Program-made: the position numbers and the translations under genes
Shown here: one piece after another, positions 18,868 to 27,410 of the stretch
Numbering within the stretch: the stretch's first letter is position 1
Layout: every line of letters begins with the position of its first letter
Assembly (NCBI GenBank): GCA_934589525.1
Contig: CAKTOB010000007.1
Location: 31,617-95,616 of the forward strand
Length of the DNA stretch: 64,000 nt
Reading direction: 5' to 3'
Source of the DNA: an uncultured Oscillospiraceae bacterium
GTDB lineage: Bacteria; Bacillota; Clostridia; Oscillospirales; Oscillospiraceae
Notes under the pieces: generated by a model
What the model saw: only the letters and a program-made list of their open reading frames with translations
Database searches by the model: none
What the model was told of the DNA's origin: nothing

Positions 18868-20195
18868 TGGCAAATATTGGTTTTATTTCCCTTGGCTGTG
18901 CCAAGAATCAGGTGGACTGTGAGCGAATGATGTTCCGTGTTCAGGAAGCCGGACATACGGTAAAAGCGGACATCGTCGGCAGCGACGTGGTGGTCATCAA
19001 CACCTGCGGATTTATCGACTCCGCAAAAAGCGAGGCCATTGATTACATTTTGCAGACCGCTGCTCTGAAAGCAGAGGGCCAGGTGGGAAAGATTTTGGTC
19101 ACCGGCTGCCTGTCCCAGCGTTATCAGGGGGATATTTTGCAGGAGATGCCGGAGGTAGACGGCATTCTGGGCACCGGCAGCTACACCAAGATCGTTCCTG
19201 CCATTGAGCAGCTGCTCTCCGGCCATACCGTGGTGGACTTTGGCTCCATCGATGCCCCGGAGGAGGAAGTGGGCCGAATCGTCACCACCCCGGAACACTA
19301 TTCCTTTATTAAAATCGCCGAGGGCTGCAACAATCGCTGCGCTTTCTGCATCATTCCTTATCTGCGGGGCAAGTACCGCAGCCGCCAGCTGGACGATGTG
19401 CTCTACGAAGCCCGGGTCCTGGCCGCCAACGGCACCAAGGAGCTGATCGTGGTAGCCCAGGATACCAGCCGCTACGGCACGGACTTCCCGGAGCACAAGC
19501 GGCTGCTGCCGGAGCTGCTGCGGGAGCTGTGTAAAATCGACGGCCTGCACTGGATCCGCGTCCACTATGTTTACCCCGATGAAATTGACGATGAACTGAT
19601 CGAGGTTCTGGCCTCGGAGCCTAAAATCGTCAAGTACCTGGATATTCCCATTCAGCACTGCAATGATAAGATTCTGGGAACCATGCATCGCCGGGGGGAC
19701 AAAAAGCTGATTATTGACCTCTTTGCGGAGCTCCGCCGCCGGATCCCCGGCCTGGTGATCCGCACGAGCCTGATTGCCGGGCTCCCCGGGGAAGGGGAAG
19801 AGGAGTTCCAGGAGCTGTGCCAGTTCCTGCGGGAGCAGAAGCTGGAACGGGTGGGTGCCTTTGTGTTCTCTCCGGAGGAGGGGACCCCCGCCGCTAAAAT
19901 GGGACACGTGGACGAGGATGTGGCCCGGGAGCGGGCGGAGACCCTGGAAATGATCCAGTCTCAAATCATGGATGAATACAACGCCTCCATGATCGGCAAG
20001 ACCCTGGAGGTCTTGGTGGACGGCTACGATGAAGAGCAGGAGCAGTTCTACGGCCGGACCTATGCCGACTCCCCGGATATTGACGGGCGCGTCTGGATCG
20101 CCTCCGAAGAACCCCTGCGGGAGGGCATGTTCGTAAATGTGACCATTGACGGCTGCGTTGATGGGGATTTGGCAGGCTTTGTAGTGGAGGAATAA
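18867..20195 (+). CDS. rimO: Ribosomal protein S12 methylthiotransferase RimO
   Basis: This 442-residue protein's ATG overlaps the recX stop by one base. The N-terminal UPF0004 domain (SLGCAKNQVDCERM) is followed by the radical-SAM cluster motif CNNRCAFCIIP and a C-terminal TRAM domain (about 375-440). It adds a methylthio group to an aspartate of ribosomal protein S12. The starting motif SLGCAKN and the overall length favour RimO over MiaB or MtaB. Confidence 0.96.
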   Translation: MANIGFISLGCAKNQVDCERMMFRVQEAGHTVKADIVGSDVVVINTCGFIDSAKSEAIDYILQTAALKAEGQVGKILVTGCLSQRYQGDILQEMPEVDGILGTGSYTKIVPAIEQLLSGHTVVDFGSIDAPEEEVGRIVTTPEHYSFIKIAEGCNNRCAFCIIPYLRGKYRSRQLDDVLYEARVLAANGTKELIVVAQDTSRYGTDFPEHKRLLPELLRELCKIDGLHWIRVHYVYPDEIDDELIEVLASEPKIVKYLDIPIQHCNDKILGTMHRRGDKKLIIDLFAELRRRIPGLVIRTSLIAGLPGEGEEEFQELCQFLREQKLERVGAFVFSPEEGTPAAKMGHVDEDVARERAETLEMIQSQIMDEYNASMIGKTLEVLVDGYDEEQEQFYGRTYADSPDIDGRVWIASEEPLREGMFVNVTIDGCVDGDLAGFVVEE

Positions 20196-20197
20196 AA

Positions 20198-20728
20198 ATG
20201 ACAACTGCAAGTAAAATCACCCTGGTTCGGGTATTTCTCATTCCGGTGATGATGGTCACGCTGTACTTAAGCGGCGGGCAAAGCGGGACCTGGATGTGGG
20301 TCTCCCTGGGGATTTTTGTGGTAGGCAGTCTCAGCGACTATATAGACGGCCAGATCGCCCGCCGGTGCAATCAGGTCACGGACTTTGGCAAATTCTTAGA
20401 CCCCTTGGCAGATAAGCTTCTGACCATTGCGGTCATGACCGTGTTCTGCCAGTGGGGCCGGTTCCCCGCCTGGGCGCTGATGATCGTTCTCACCCGGGAG
20501 TTTGCCGTTACGGGTCTGCGCCTGGTGGCAGCCCCCAAGGGCCGTGTCATTGCCGCCGCCTGGAGTGGAAAGGTGAAAACCGCCAGCACCATGGTGGGCC
20601 TGATCCTTTGGATGATGCTGCCCGAAAACACCGTCGTGGGCCTCATCGTCTCCGCCGTCATTGTGCTGACCACGGTTTACTCCGGCGTAGAGTATTTTAT
20701 CAAGAATTGGAGCTGCCTCTGGGATTGA
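20198..20728 (+). CDS. pgsA: CDP-diacylglycerol-glycerol-3-phosphate 3-phosphatidyltransferase
   Basis: This 176-residue membrane protein starts two bases after the rimO stop, behind GTGGAGGAA. The CDP-alcohol phosphotransferase signature DG-x2-AR-x8-G-x3-D-x3-D is complete (DYIDGQIARR ... GKFLDPLADK). It makes phosphatidylglycerol phosphate, the precursor of phosphatidylglycerol and cardiolipin. It is the last gene of the run before a terminator. Confidence 0.94.
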   Translation: MTTASKITLVRVFLIPVMMVTLYLSGGQSGTWMWVSLGIFVVGSLSDYIDGQIARRCNQVTDFGKFLDPLADKLLTIAVMTVFCQWGRFPAWALMIVLTREFAVTGLRLVAAPKGRVIAAAWSGKVKTASTMVGLILWMMLPENTVVGLIVSAVIVLTTVYSGVEYFIKNWSCLWD

Positions 20729-20756
20729 TGCTTCCCAAGGCGCAACACCTATCAGA

Positions 20757-20800
20757 ACCTGCCCCTTTCCGGTAAATCCAAAGGCGGCAGGTCCTTTTTT
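20757..20800 (+). terminator. Rho-independent terminator after pgsA
   Basis: The stem 20757-20768 pairs with 20780-20792 (one bulged base) and is followed by six T. It separates the recA/pgsA run from the ECF sigma module. Confidence 0.85.
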
Positions 20801-20808
20801 ACTTTTGG

Positions 20809-20835
20809 TGAAACAAATCCCGTTGCACAGTCGTA
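20809..20835 (+). promoter_or_regulatory. ECF-type promoter of first sigma/anti-sigma pair
   Basis: TGAAAC (20809-20814) and CGTA (20832-20835) are 17 bases apart. This is close to the ECF promoter form known from Bacillus subtilis SigW (TGAAAC, about 16 bases, CGTA). It directly precedes an ECF sigma gene, so self-activation is likely. Confidence 0.65.
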
Positions 20836-20860
20836 TCCATAGTGAAAGGAGGTGGGGACC

Positions 20861-21349
20861 ATGACTTCTTTGTTGCGTACGGACAGAGAAATCACGGAAA
20901 TCTACGGAAGAAATGTGGATACGGTCTACCGTGTCTGTTATTCCTTTATGAGGAACAAGCCCGAGGCGGAGGATATGACCCAGGAGACCTTCCTGCGGCT
21001 GATCGCCTCCGGGAAAGCCTTTGAAAACAAACGGCATGAAAAAGCCTGGCTCATCGTTACGGCTTCCAATCTCTGTAAAGACCAGCTCAAACGTTTTTAC
21101 AGACATGAGGAGGACTTGGAGCAGCACACAGAGCTGGCGGCAGAAACGCCCCTGGGAGAAAATCCGGTGTTGGAGGCCATTCTCCGGCTGCCCATGGATT
21201 ACAAAACGGTGGTATACCTCTATTACTACGAGGGCTATACCACCGGGGAAATCGCAAAAGCCCTTCATTGCCCCCAGCCCACGGTCCGAACCCGGCTTGC
21301 CCGTGCCAGAAAACAACTGAAACTCATGTTAGGCGGTGATTTGGAATGA
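20861..21349 (+). CDS. ECF-type RNA polymerase sigma factor (module 1)
   Basis: This 162-residue protein starts at ATG 20861, eight bases after AAAGGAGGT; an upstream in-frame GTG lies inside that ribosome-binding site and is rejected. Sigma region 2 (about 12-75, NKPEAEDMTQETFLRLI) and region 4 (about 105-155, YYYEGYTTGEIAKALHCPQ) are clear. It should direct RNA polymerase to ECF promoters, including the one in front of it. The following gene overlaps it by four bases and has the topology of a membrane anti-sigma factor. Confidence 0.93.
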   Translation: MTSLLRTDREITEIYGRNVDTVYRVCYSFMRNKPEAEDMTQETFLRLIASGKAFENKRHEKAWLIVTASNLCKDQLKRFYRHEEDLEQHTELAAETPLGENPVLEAILRLPMDYKTVVYLYYYEGYTTGEIAKALHCPQPTVRTRLARARKQLKLMLGGDLE

Positions 21350-22899
21350 AAAAACAGAGCATTCATCAGGCATACGATTCCATTACCCTGACCCAAGAGG
21401 AAAAGAATGCCATGCTTGAAAACATCCTGTCCGTATCCGGTCATCGGCCTGCGGAAAGGAAAAGGACCATGAAGTATAAAAAGACACTGCTGCTTGCGGC
21501 CATTGTTGCTGCTATGGCAATTTTTATGGGCTGCGCCGTTGTGGCTCTGACCACAAAGCAATTAAAGCTGGATGAATACGAAACCACAGACCCCGCCTGG
21601 ATCGACGCTGACGGTCAGCGTCACGAGGCGGTGGAGGTGACAAAAACCGTTCTGTCTCTGCAGGGTATTCAGGGAACGCCGGAGCAGATGGCTGCCAAGG
21701 AATGGTACGATTTTTGCAAGAGCTATGACCCGGACCATTCTATTTATATTGCCTCTGGCGGTAAATTCCAGGCTCCGGAGGAATATGGGGCTTACAATGT
21801 CTATTCCCAGGAAATGGTGGAGAAGCTCCAAGAGATTTCCCGGAAGTACGGCTTAAAGCTCATGGGCAGAAAGGGCCAGGCTTACCACTACGATTGGAAG
21901 CTGGGCTGGGATGCCCTTGGCATTCAGGAGCCGGTGATCTCCGGTACGGATGATACCTTTGAGCTTCGGGGTTGTACCTTTTTTGAATCCGGCAGCTATT
22001 ACATCTATACAGGCTTTCATGTAACAGACCCGGCTTTTTCCTGGCAGCACCCCACCAATTTGGTTTTAAATTGTAATAAAAAAGGCTTTATGGGGGACCA
22101 AATTGTCAGCCTGATCAACGGGGCCTCCACAAGGGAATGGACCTACAAAAGAAGCGACGGAAAAACGATCTTGATCGTGGTTTCCAATGACAAGCTCTAT
22201 CTCATCTGTGACCGGGAGGATGCCTTTCTGTATGCGATCTTCCCCCCTGCCTACTATCTAAATAACGGAGACGGACCCAGGGAAGAAATGTCCGAAAAGG
22301 ATATTGAATGGCTGGCAGAGCATATTGATTTTTCAATCAAGACCAAACAGCCGGATATGGATGCGGTGCTGCCTCTGCTTCAAAAGGAGGATGCCGCCTA
22401 TGACGCCCTTTTGGAGGCGGACAATCCCTTTGCCCAGGACAGCTACTGGAAGCTGTGGAAGGTTCTGGGGGCGGTAAAGGAATACACACTTATGGATTTG
22501 GATGGAGATGGGGTAGAGGAGTGCATCTTCTGGGACCAGCATGACAATCCATCCCTTTACACCATGAAAGACGGAAAAACCGCCCCGGTGCATACCCAGG
22601 GAGAGAAACCCCTCGGCATCCAGGGGGCAGTTACCCTCTGCGAAAACAATGTTTTGAAAACCTACGAGGAAGTGGGACAGGCCTATAAGCTCTACTGCTT
22701 CTATACCGTGGAGCAGGGAACCCTTGTAGAGCAGAACCGGGTGGTCTATGACATTGCCAACGATGCCTGGGGCCTGAGCCTCAGCGGCATCCATATCGTC
22801 AAGACCCTCAGCCGGGAGGAAGCGGAGTCCATATTGAACGCCTACCGGGAGATTCCCCTGGAACGAAAGCCCATGGATGAGATGCCAGAGGACAACTGA
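21346..22899 (+). CDS. Membrane-anchored putative anti-sigma factor with large outer domain
   Basis: This 517-residue protein starts at the ATG overlapping the sigma stop (ATGA). A short cytoplasmic part (1-43) is followed by one membrane helix (about 47-69, KTLLLAAIVAAMAIFMGCAVVA) and about 440 residues outside. The position and topology are those of anti-sigma factors that hold an ECF sigma at the membrane. The outer part holds an acidic loop LMDLDGDGVEECIFW near residue 383, like the repeats of the lipoprotein at 11.8 kb. I do not recognise a catalytic domain. It is much larger outside than most anti-sigma factors, so it may bind or read an external ligand. Confidence 0.72.
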   Translation: MKKQSIHQAYDSITLTQEEKNAMLENILSVSGHRPAERKRTMKYKKTLLLAAIVAAMAIFMGCAVVALTTKQLKLDEYETTDPAWIDADGQRHEAVEVTKTVLSLQGIQGTPEQMAAKEWYDFCKSYDPDHSIYIASGGKFQAPEEYGAYNVYSQEMVEKLQEISRKYGLKLMGRKGQAYHYDWKLGWDALGIQEPVISGTDDTFELRGCTFFESGSYYIYTGFHVTDPAFSWQHPTNLVLNCNKKGFMGDQIVSLINGASTREWTYKRSDGKTILIVVSNDKLYLICDREDAFLYAIFPPAYYLNNGDGPREEMSEKDIEWLAEHIDFSIKTKQPDMDAVLPLLQKEDAAYDALLEADNPFAQDSYWKLWKVLGAVKEYTLMDLDGDGVEECIFWDQHDNPSLYTMKDGKTAPVHTQGEKPLGIQGAVTLCENNVLKTYEEVGQAYKLYCFYTVEQGTLVEQNRVVYDIANDAWGLSLSGIHIVKTLSREEAESILNAYREIPLERKPMDEMPEDN

Positions 22900-22910
22900 A
22901 CACACAACCG

Positions 22911-22940
22911 TTAGGAGGGGCTTGGCCCCTCCTAATTTTT
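22911..22940 (+). terminator. Rho-independent terminator after anti-sigma gene
   Basis: A perfect 10-bp stem (22911-22920 with 22926-22935) with loop CTTGG is followed by five T. Confidence 0.93.
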
Positions 22941-22962
22941 GCTGGATTTTCTAGAACGGCTG

Positions 22963-22971
22963 TGCTATAAT
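22963..22971 (+). promoter_or_regulatory. Extended -10 promoter of DUF4317 gene
   Basis: TGC followed by a perfect TATAAT (22966-22971) lies 36 bases before the DUF4317 start. The expected -35 position (TGGATT, 22943-22948) is a poor match. Confidence 0.6.
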
Positions 22972-23006
22972 GTCCTGGCATTTCCAAGGAAAGCGAGGAC
23001 TTTTAC

Positions 23007-24164
23007 ATGAACGATAAGGAAATCGGCGAGATCCGCCGGCATCTGCGGCGGGACCGCAGCAATATTACGAAGATTTACGGCTGTTTTGTCAATGACAACA
23101 AGGAAATTATTACAGAGTTCAGCCAGAGCACCGGCATCATGCCGGAAAACGAGGGGGACAAGTATTTTGCCCTGTTCAAGCGGGTACTCTCCGGTGCCAT
23201 CGGCAAGAACCTCATTGACATCACCTTCAAAACCGCCCAGGTGGCGGGAAGTCCGGAGCATAAGCTATTGATGGACCTGCGGGAATCCAAACTCAAAGAC
23301 GATGATTTGCTCCATTCCTTCTTCCAGAAAATCATTGACTCCGTGACCATGGAGGGAAATTACCTGATTTTGCTGGGCTGTGACAGCTATGATGTGCCCT
23401 TTAAGGGAAAGGATGATTTGTCCGATTCCGATAAATCCGAGGAGGTGTATACCTACCTCATTTGCGCCATTTGCCCGGTAAAGCAGACCAAGGCCAATTT
23501 GCACTATGTTCCCGAGGAAAAGCTCTTCCACGACGGCGCCATGAATCAGCCGGTGTCCGCCCCCGTTCTGGGCTTCCTGTTCCCGGCCTTTGACAACCGC
23601 TCCACCAATATTTATAACGCTTTGTACTACACCCACGACGTCAAAACCAGCCAGGATGCCCTGATCGAGGCCCTGTTCAATACCCCGGTGCCCATGCCGG
23701 CCTACGAGCAGAAAAAGTGCTTTGAGGCCCTGCTCACCACGGCCCTGGGGGAGGAGTGCAGCCTGGATGTGGTGCAGACGGTCCACGACCAGCTGTGCCA
23801 GCGCATTGAGCTGCACAAAGAGGCCAAGGTGCCGGAACCTCTGATGATCGCCAAGGCCGATGTAAAGGAAGCCCTGGCCTCCTGCGGGGTCTCGGAGGAG
23901 CATCTGGCCAAGTTCAGCGTGGATTACGATGAAACCTTCGGCTTTGAAGCGGACCTGCACCCCAAGAACATTATTGACAACAAGCGTTTTGAAATCAAAA
24001 CCCCGGATGTCTCCATCAAGGTGGACCCCACCAGAAGCGACCTGATCGAGACCCGGATCATCGGCGGTGTCAAATACATTATGATCTGCGCCGATGAAAA
24101 CGTAGAGGTCAACGGCGTCAGCATCCACATCGACCAACCGGAAAAGGAAACCGCCACACTCTGA
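23007..24164 (+). CDS. DUF4317 family protein
   Basis: This 385-residue soluble protein begins MNDKEIGEIRRHLRRDRSNI, the family's usual N-terminus. No signal peptide or membrane helix is seen. The family is widespread in gut Clostridia and has no known function to my knowledge. It stands alone between a terminator and a convergent gene. The ribosome-binding site is weak (AAGCGAGGAC), but the start matches the family. Confidence 0.85.
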   Translation: MNDKEIGEIRRHLRRDRSNITKIYGCFVNDNKEIITEFSQSTGIMPENEGDKYFALFKRVLSGAIGKNLIDITFKTAQVAGSPEHKLLMDLRESKLKDDDLLHSFFQKIIDSVTMEGNYLILLGCDSYDVPFKGKDDLSDSDKSEEVYTYLICAICPVKQTKANLHYVPEEKLFHDGAMNQPVSAPVLGFLFPAFDNRSTNIYNALYYTHDVKTSQDALIEALFNTPVPMPAYEQKKCFEALLTTALGEECSLDVVQTVHDQLCQRIELHKEAKVPEPLMIAKADVKEALASCGVSEEHLAKFSVDYDETFGFEADLHPKNIIDNKRFEIKTPDVSIKVDPTRSDLIETRIIGGVKYIMICADENVEVNGVSIHIDQPEKETATL

Positions 24165-24196
24165 GCGCACCTCGGGGTAGCTGGCCCATATCGCCC

Positions 24197-24250
24197 ATTT
24201 GTAACGAACAGGCAGACCACCAAGTAGCGGTCTGCCTGTTCGTTACAAAT
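24197..24250. repeat. 22-bp perfect inverted repeat between convergent genes
   Basis: Bases 24197-24218 are perfectly complementary to 24229-24250, with a 10-base loop. The right arm contains the stop codon of the minus-strand HD gene. No T run follows on either strand, so this is not a standard terminator, though it lies where one would be expected for both DUF4317 and the HD gene. Confidence 0.85.
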
Positions 24251-24839
24251 CATCCGGTGTAAAGGTATCTTTCTCACAAACAAGATAAAGATCTTGCTGC
24301 ATTTTTTCCTCAAAATAACGCTTTAGCTTTATATTGGCATCCCATTTTTCCTGGGGATAGGAGCCATACCGCTGCTTTACATCGTTCATTCTGGCCTCAA
24401 TGTCAAGAACACCGTCCGCGCCCGCCAAAGCATCGCACAATTGAATCAGACGGTCATAGTCATCGTATACGGTTTTGGCCAATTCCTCGGTGATCATTGC
24501 CAATTCTTCGCTTGATACATCAATTTTTCCGATATATTCCTTTAGTGTGCGACTATTAAAAGAATGCGTCAAGCAGATTTTTGCGGCCTCGTCATATCCC
24601 AAGGATTTCATATAGGTATAGCCATCGGCAACATGCCCAAGATGCCTTACACCGAATTTTCTCCCGATGTCGTGCAGCAGCCCCAATACATAGGCACGCT
24701 CCCCGTCCATCCCCTGGCAGGCATTTGCAATTTTTTCCGCACAGTGGGCCGCAGTCAAACAATGCTTTCCCCAAGGCCCCGGATTGCAGGATAACCCGTC
24801 ACGAACCAAGTCCAAGGCTTCTTCTCTCGTTGGCAGCAT
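24243..24839 (-). CDS. HD-domain protein, probable phosphohydrolase
   Basis: This is a 198-residue protein if the ATG at 24839 is used, which has AAGAAGG eight bases upstream; an ATG 33 bases earlier has no such site. The HD motif pattern is present (HCLTAAHCAEKIA then GLLHDIGRKFG), followed by VRHLGHVADGYTYM and further His/Asp positions. HD proteins hydrolyse phosphate esters of nucleotides or related compounds with a metal centre. The substrate is unknown. It lies just downstream of the terminator of the cytidylate-kinase-like gene, so its own promoter is not clear. Confidence 0.85.
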   Translation of the reverse strand: MLPTREEALDLVRDGLSCNPGPWGKHCLTAAHCAEKIANACQGMDGERAYVLGLLHDIGRKFGVRHLGHVADGYTYMKSLGYDEAAKICLTHSFNSRTLKEYIGKIDVSSEELAMITEELAKTVYDDYDRLIQLCDALAGADGVLDIEARMNDVKQRYGSYPQEKWDANIKLKRYFEEKMQQDLYLVCEKDTFTPDDL

Positions 24840-24884
24840 GGGCGATACCTTCTTTCTGACTTTTGATTGCATGGATCAATAGTT

Positions 24885-24928
24885 AAAAAAACATCCGGGA
24901 TGCTGTTCACACTTTCCATCCCGGATGT
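24885..24928 (-). terminator. Rho-independent terminator of cytidylate-kinase-like gene
   Basis: Read on the minus strand, a 12-bp perfect stem (24917-24928 with 24891-24902) is followed by a run of T (24885-24890). Confidence 0.92.
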
Positions 24929-24939
24929 TTTTTGTAAAA

Positions 24940-25554
24940 TCACTTTTCTCTGGAATTGAGGACCGCGTTGACGATGATCTCTGCGCACTGATCCAGACCC
25001 AGGGTGCTGGAGCGCAGGCACAGGTCATAGTTCTGGGACATGCCCCAGGTTCTGCCGGTGTAGTGCTGGTAGTTGACCCGGCGGCGCTTGTCCTTTTCGG
25101 CCAGACGGACCTCCGGGGACTTGTCGGTCTCACCGTAGAAATCCACAATGTGCTTGGCCCGGAAGGCCTTGTCGGCGCTTACATAGATGTGGATGGCGTC
25201 AGGACGATCCTTCAGGATGTAGTCGGCGTTGCGGCCTACGATGACGCAGGGGCCCTTTTCCGCCAGATCCAGAATCACGTTGCACTGGGCATTCCACAGG
25301 TAATCCGCCGTGGAAAGACCGTTCATAATGCCCGGCACGCCCTGGGGGGCAAAGGCATAGGAGAACACGCTGCCGCTGGGAGAATGCTCGGAATGCTCCG
25401 CAACAAACTTGGGCGCAAAACCGGACTCTTTAGCAATATCTTCAACGAGTTTACCGTCATAGAAAGGAATCCCCAGTTTATCCGCCACCATATGTCCGAT
25501 GGTCCGTCCGCCGGAACCGAACTCACGGCTGATCGTAATGATTTTCTTTTCCAT
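24940..25554 (-). CDS. Cytidylate-kinase-like P-loop protein
   Basis: This 204-residue protein has the N-terminus MEKKIITISREFGSGGRTIG, where GSGGRTIG is a variant P-loop, and a middle part PCVIVGRNADYIL. This matches the cytidylate-kinase-like family (PF13189), which is distinct from Cmk. The family is common in Clostridia, and its substrate is not established as CMP. It has a near-perfect promoter and its own terminator, so it is a single-gene unit. Ribosome-binding site GGAGG lies upstream. Confidence 0.88.
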   Translation of the reverse strand: MEKKIITISREFGSGGRTIGHMVADKLGIPFYDGKLVEDIAKESGFAPKFVAEHSEHSPSGSVFSYAFAPQGVPGIMNGLSTADYLWNAQCNVILDLAEKGPCVIVGRNADYILKDRPDAIHIYVSADKAFRAKHIVDFYGETDKSPEVRLAEKDKRRRVNYQHYTGRTWGMSQNYDLCLRSSTLGLDQCAEIIVNAVLNSREK

Positions 25555-25589
25555 AACATCGCCTCCAAAAAGTGTTTCTTGATGGTCCC

Positions 25590-25618
25590 ATTATAGTCAA
25601 ATTGACGGGAAATGTCAA
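25590..25618 (-). promoter_or_regulatory. Consensus promoter of cytidylate-kinase-like gene
   Basis: On the minus strand TTGACA (25613-25618), a 17-base spacer and TATAAT (25590-25595) match the SigA consensus at all twelve positions. Confidence 0.92.
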
Positions 25619-25653
25619 TCCGTTGAAAGGGCCCCTTGGAAAAATTTATGAAA

Positions 25654-27300
25654 TCAGCCCAAAGTGGCCAGGGCCTTCCGGATTCGCTCCACGGTGCGTT
25701 CATAGCCCAGCAGCTGCATCACGGTGTACAGGTCCGGAGAATTGGTCTTGCCGGTGACCGCCAGACGCAGGAAGGTGGATACGTCGGCAACGGTGCCGGG
25801 GAAGGCCTGGGGGTCCTGCTTATAGGCCTTCATATCGGTGGTAAAGCCAATGGCCTCGGTAATGGCCTTCACCTTGTCAAACCAGACGGTGGCATCGTCC
25901 GCCATGTCAAATTCCTTCAGGAACCGGTTCAGCACGTCTGCAACGGTGGCCTTGGGGAAGGCATCTCCAAAGTCCGGGGCCTGGAGGTATTCGTCATAGA
26001 AGAAGCCCATGTATTCCTTGGCATCCTTCCAGGTGGCCAGATCCTTTCTGGGCTTTTTCCCGCCCCGGCCAATGGCCAGAATGGCCTTTGCGTAGTCGGG
26101 GTTCTCGGTAAGCTTTTGGCCAAAGTCCGGCTGGAACTCCTGGGCCCATTCTGCCAATTGGGTGTAGACCGTGTCCGCATCCATCCGGGAGATGACGTTC
26201 TTGGAAACGTCAATGAGCTTGGCATAGTCAAAGAGGGAGCCTGCGGGGTTCAGCTTCTTGGGGCTAAAGGGGAAGGTGTCAATGTCCGCCTGGGGGTTGG
26301 CCCGCCGCCAGTCCTCAAAATTGGAGTTCAGCACGGTCATCAGGTACTCCCGCATGGCCTGGGTGGAGAAGCCCTCTGCTTTGTAGTAGGTCAGGGCCAG
26401 CTCCGGGTCCTTCCGCTTGGAGAGCTTCCGCTTGGAGTTGCCGTCCATCTTCATCAGCGGTCCAATGTGGACGTACTTGGGCAGCTTGAAGCCCAGGGCC
26501 TGGAACAGCTGGATGTGGAAGGGCAGGGTGGACAGCCACTCGTCGCCCCGGACCACATGGGTGGTGCGCATCAGGTGGTCATCCACGGCGTGGGCAAAGT
26601 GGTAGGTGGGAATGCCGTCGGATTTGAGCAGCACATGGTCTACGTTGTTTTCCGTAATGGTCAGCTTGCCCTTTACCAGGTCGTCAAACTTGAACTGATT
26701 TTCAATGGAGCCGGTGGAGCGGAACCGCAGCACCCAGGGGTGCCCGGCGGCAAGCTCTGCATGAATGTCCTCCATGGGCCGGTCACGCCACAGAGCATAG
26801 GGTCCATAGTAGCCGGTGGTCTCCTTGTTGGCCTCCTGCTTTTCCCGCATGGCGGTGAGCTCCTCCTCGGTGCAGAAGCAGGGGTAGGCTTTGCCTTCGC
26901 TTACCAGCTTCTTGGCGTAAACATGGTAAATGTCTGCCCGCTGGCGCTGCCGGTAGGGGCCGTAATTGCCGTTGTCCCCGTCAATGGTAGCACCCTCGTC
27001 AAAGTGGATGTTGTAATGCTTCAAAGAACTGATCAGCACTTCCACAGCTCCCGGGACCTCCCGCTTGGCATCGGTATCCTCTACCCGCAGGAAAAGCACG
27101 CCGCCGGAGCGATGGGCCATCCGCTCCGAGATCATGCCCTGCACCAGATTGCCCAGGTGCACAAAGCCTGTGGGGGAGGGGGCCATGCGGGTCACGACGG
27201 CCCCTTCCGGCAGGTTCCGCTGGGGGAATCGCGCCTCCAGCTCCTCGGGGGTGGCGGTTACATCGGGAAACAGAAGATCAGCCAGTGCTTGATAATCCAT
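25654..27300 (-). CDS. gltX: Glutamate-tRNA ligase
   Basis: This is a 548-residue protein starting at ATG 27300 behind AAAGAGGTAG. The frame extends further up, but an ATG at 27345 lies within the promoter. The class I signatures are PSPTGFVHLGN (HIGH type) and KRKLSKRKDPE (KMSKS type). It charges tRNA-Glu, and in some bacteria also tRNA-Gln; which applies here cannot be told. It is longer than the roughly 480-residue enzymes of many bacteria. Confidence 0.95.
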   Translation of the reverse strand: MDYQALADLLFPDVTATPEELEARFPQRNLPEGAVVTRMAPSPTGFVHLGNLVQGMISERMAHRSGGVLFLRVEDTDAKREVPGAVEVLISSLKHYNIHFDEGATIDGDNGNYGPYRQRQRADIYHVYAKKLVSEGKAYPCFCTEEELTAMREKQEANKETTGYYGPYALWRDRPMEDIHAELAAGHPWVLRFRSTGSIENQFKFDDLVKGKLTITENNVDHVLLKSDGIPTYHFAHAVDDHLMRTTHVVRGDEWLSTLPFHIQLFQALGFKLPKYVHIGPLMKMDGNSKRKLSKRKDPELALTYYKAEGFSTQAMREYLMTVLNSNFEDWRRANPQADIDTFPFSPKKLNPAGSLFDYAKLIDVSKNVISRMDADTVYTQLAEWAQEFQPDFGQKLTENPDYAKAILAIGRGGKKPRKDLATWKDAKEYMGFFYDEYLQAPDFGDAFPKATVADVLNRFLKEFDMADDATVWFDKVKAITEAIGFTTDMKAYKQDPQAFPGTVADVSTFLRLAVTGKTNSPDLYTVMQLLGYERTVERIRKALATLG

Positions 27301-27335
27301 AAAATCTACCTCTTTGTCATAAAAATCTAGCATAG

Positions 27336-27364
27336 AGTATACCATACCGGAGAGCAGAAATCAA
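27336..27364 (-). promoter_or_regulatory. Promoter of gltX
   Basis: On the minus strand TTGATT (27359-27364), a 17-base spacer and TATACT (27336-27341) preceded by TGG. It fixes the gltX start at 27300. Confidence 0.85.
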
Positions 27365-27375
27365 TTCAAAAGCGC

Positions 27376-27404
27376 TTGACTTTTCAAAAAGATGGTGCTA
27401 CTAT
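27376..27404 (+). promoter_or_regulatory. Promoter of small RNA unit upstream of trpS
   Basis: TTGACT (27376-27381), a 17-base spacer and TACTAT (27399-27404). Transcription should begin near 27411. It is divergent from the gltX promoter, whose -35 is 12 bases away. Confidence 0.8.
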
Positions 27405-27410
27405 GTATAA

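Noticed and set aside
25636..27330. A 564-codon open frame on the plus strand opposite gltX
   Set aside because: gltX on the minus strand has both class I signatures and a matching promoter. The opposite frame is a compositional shadow.
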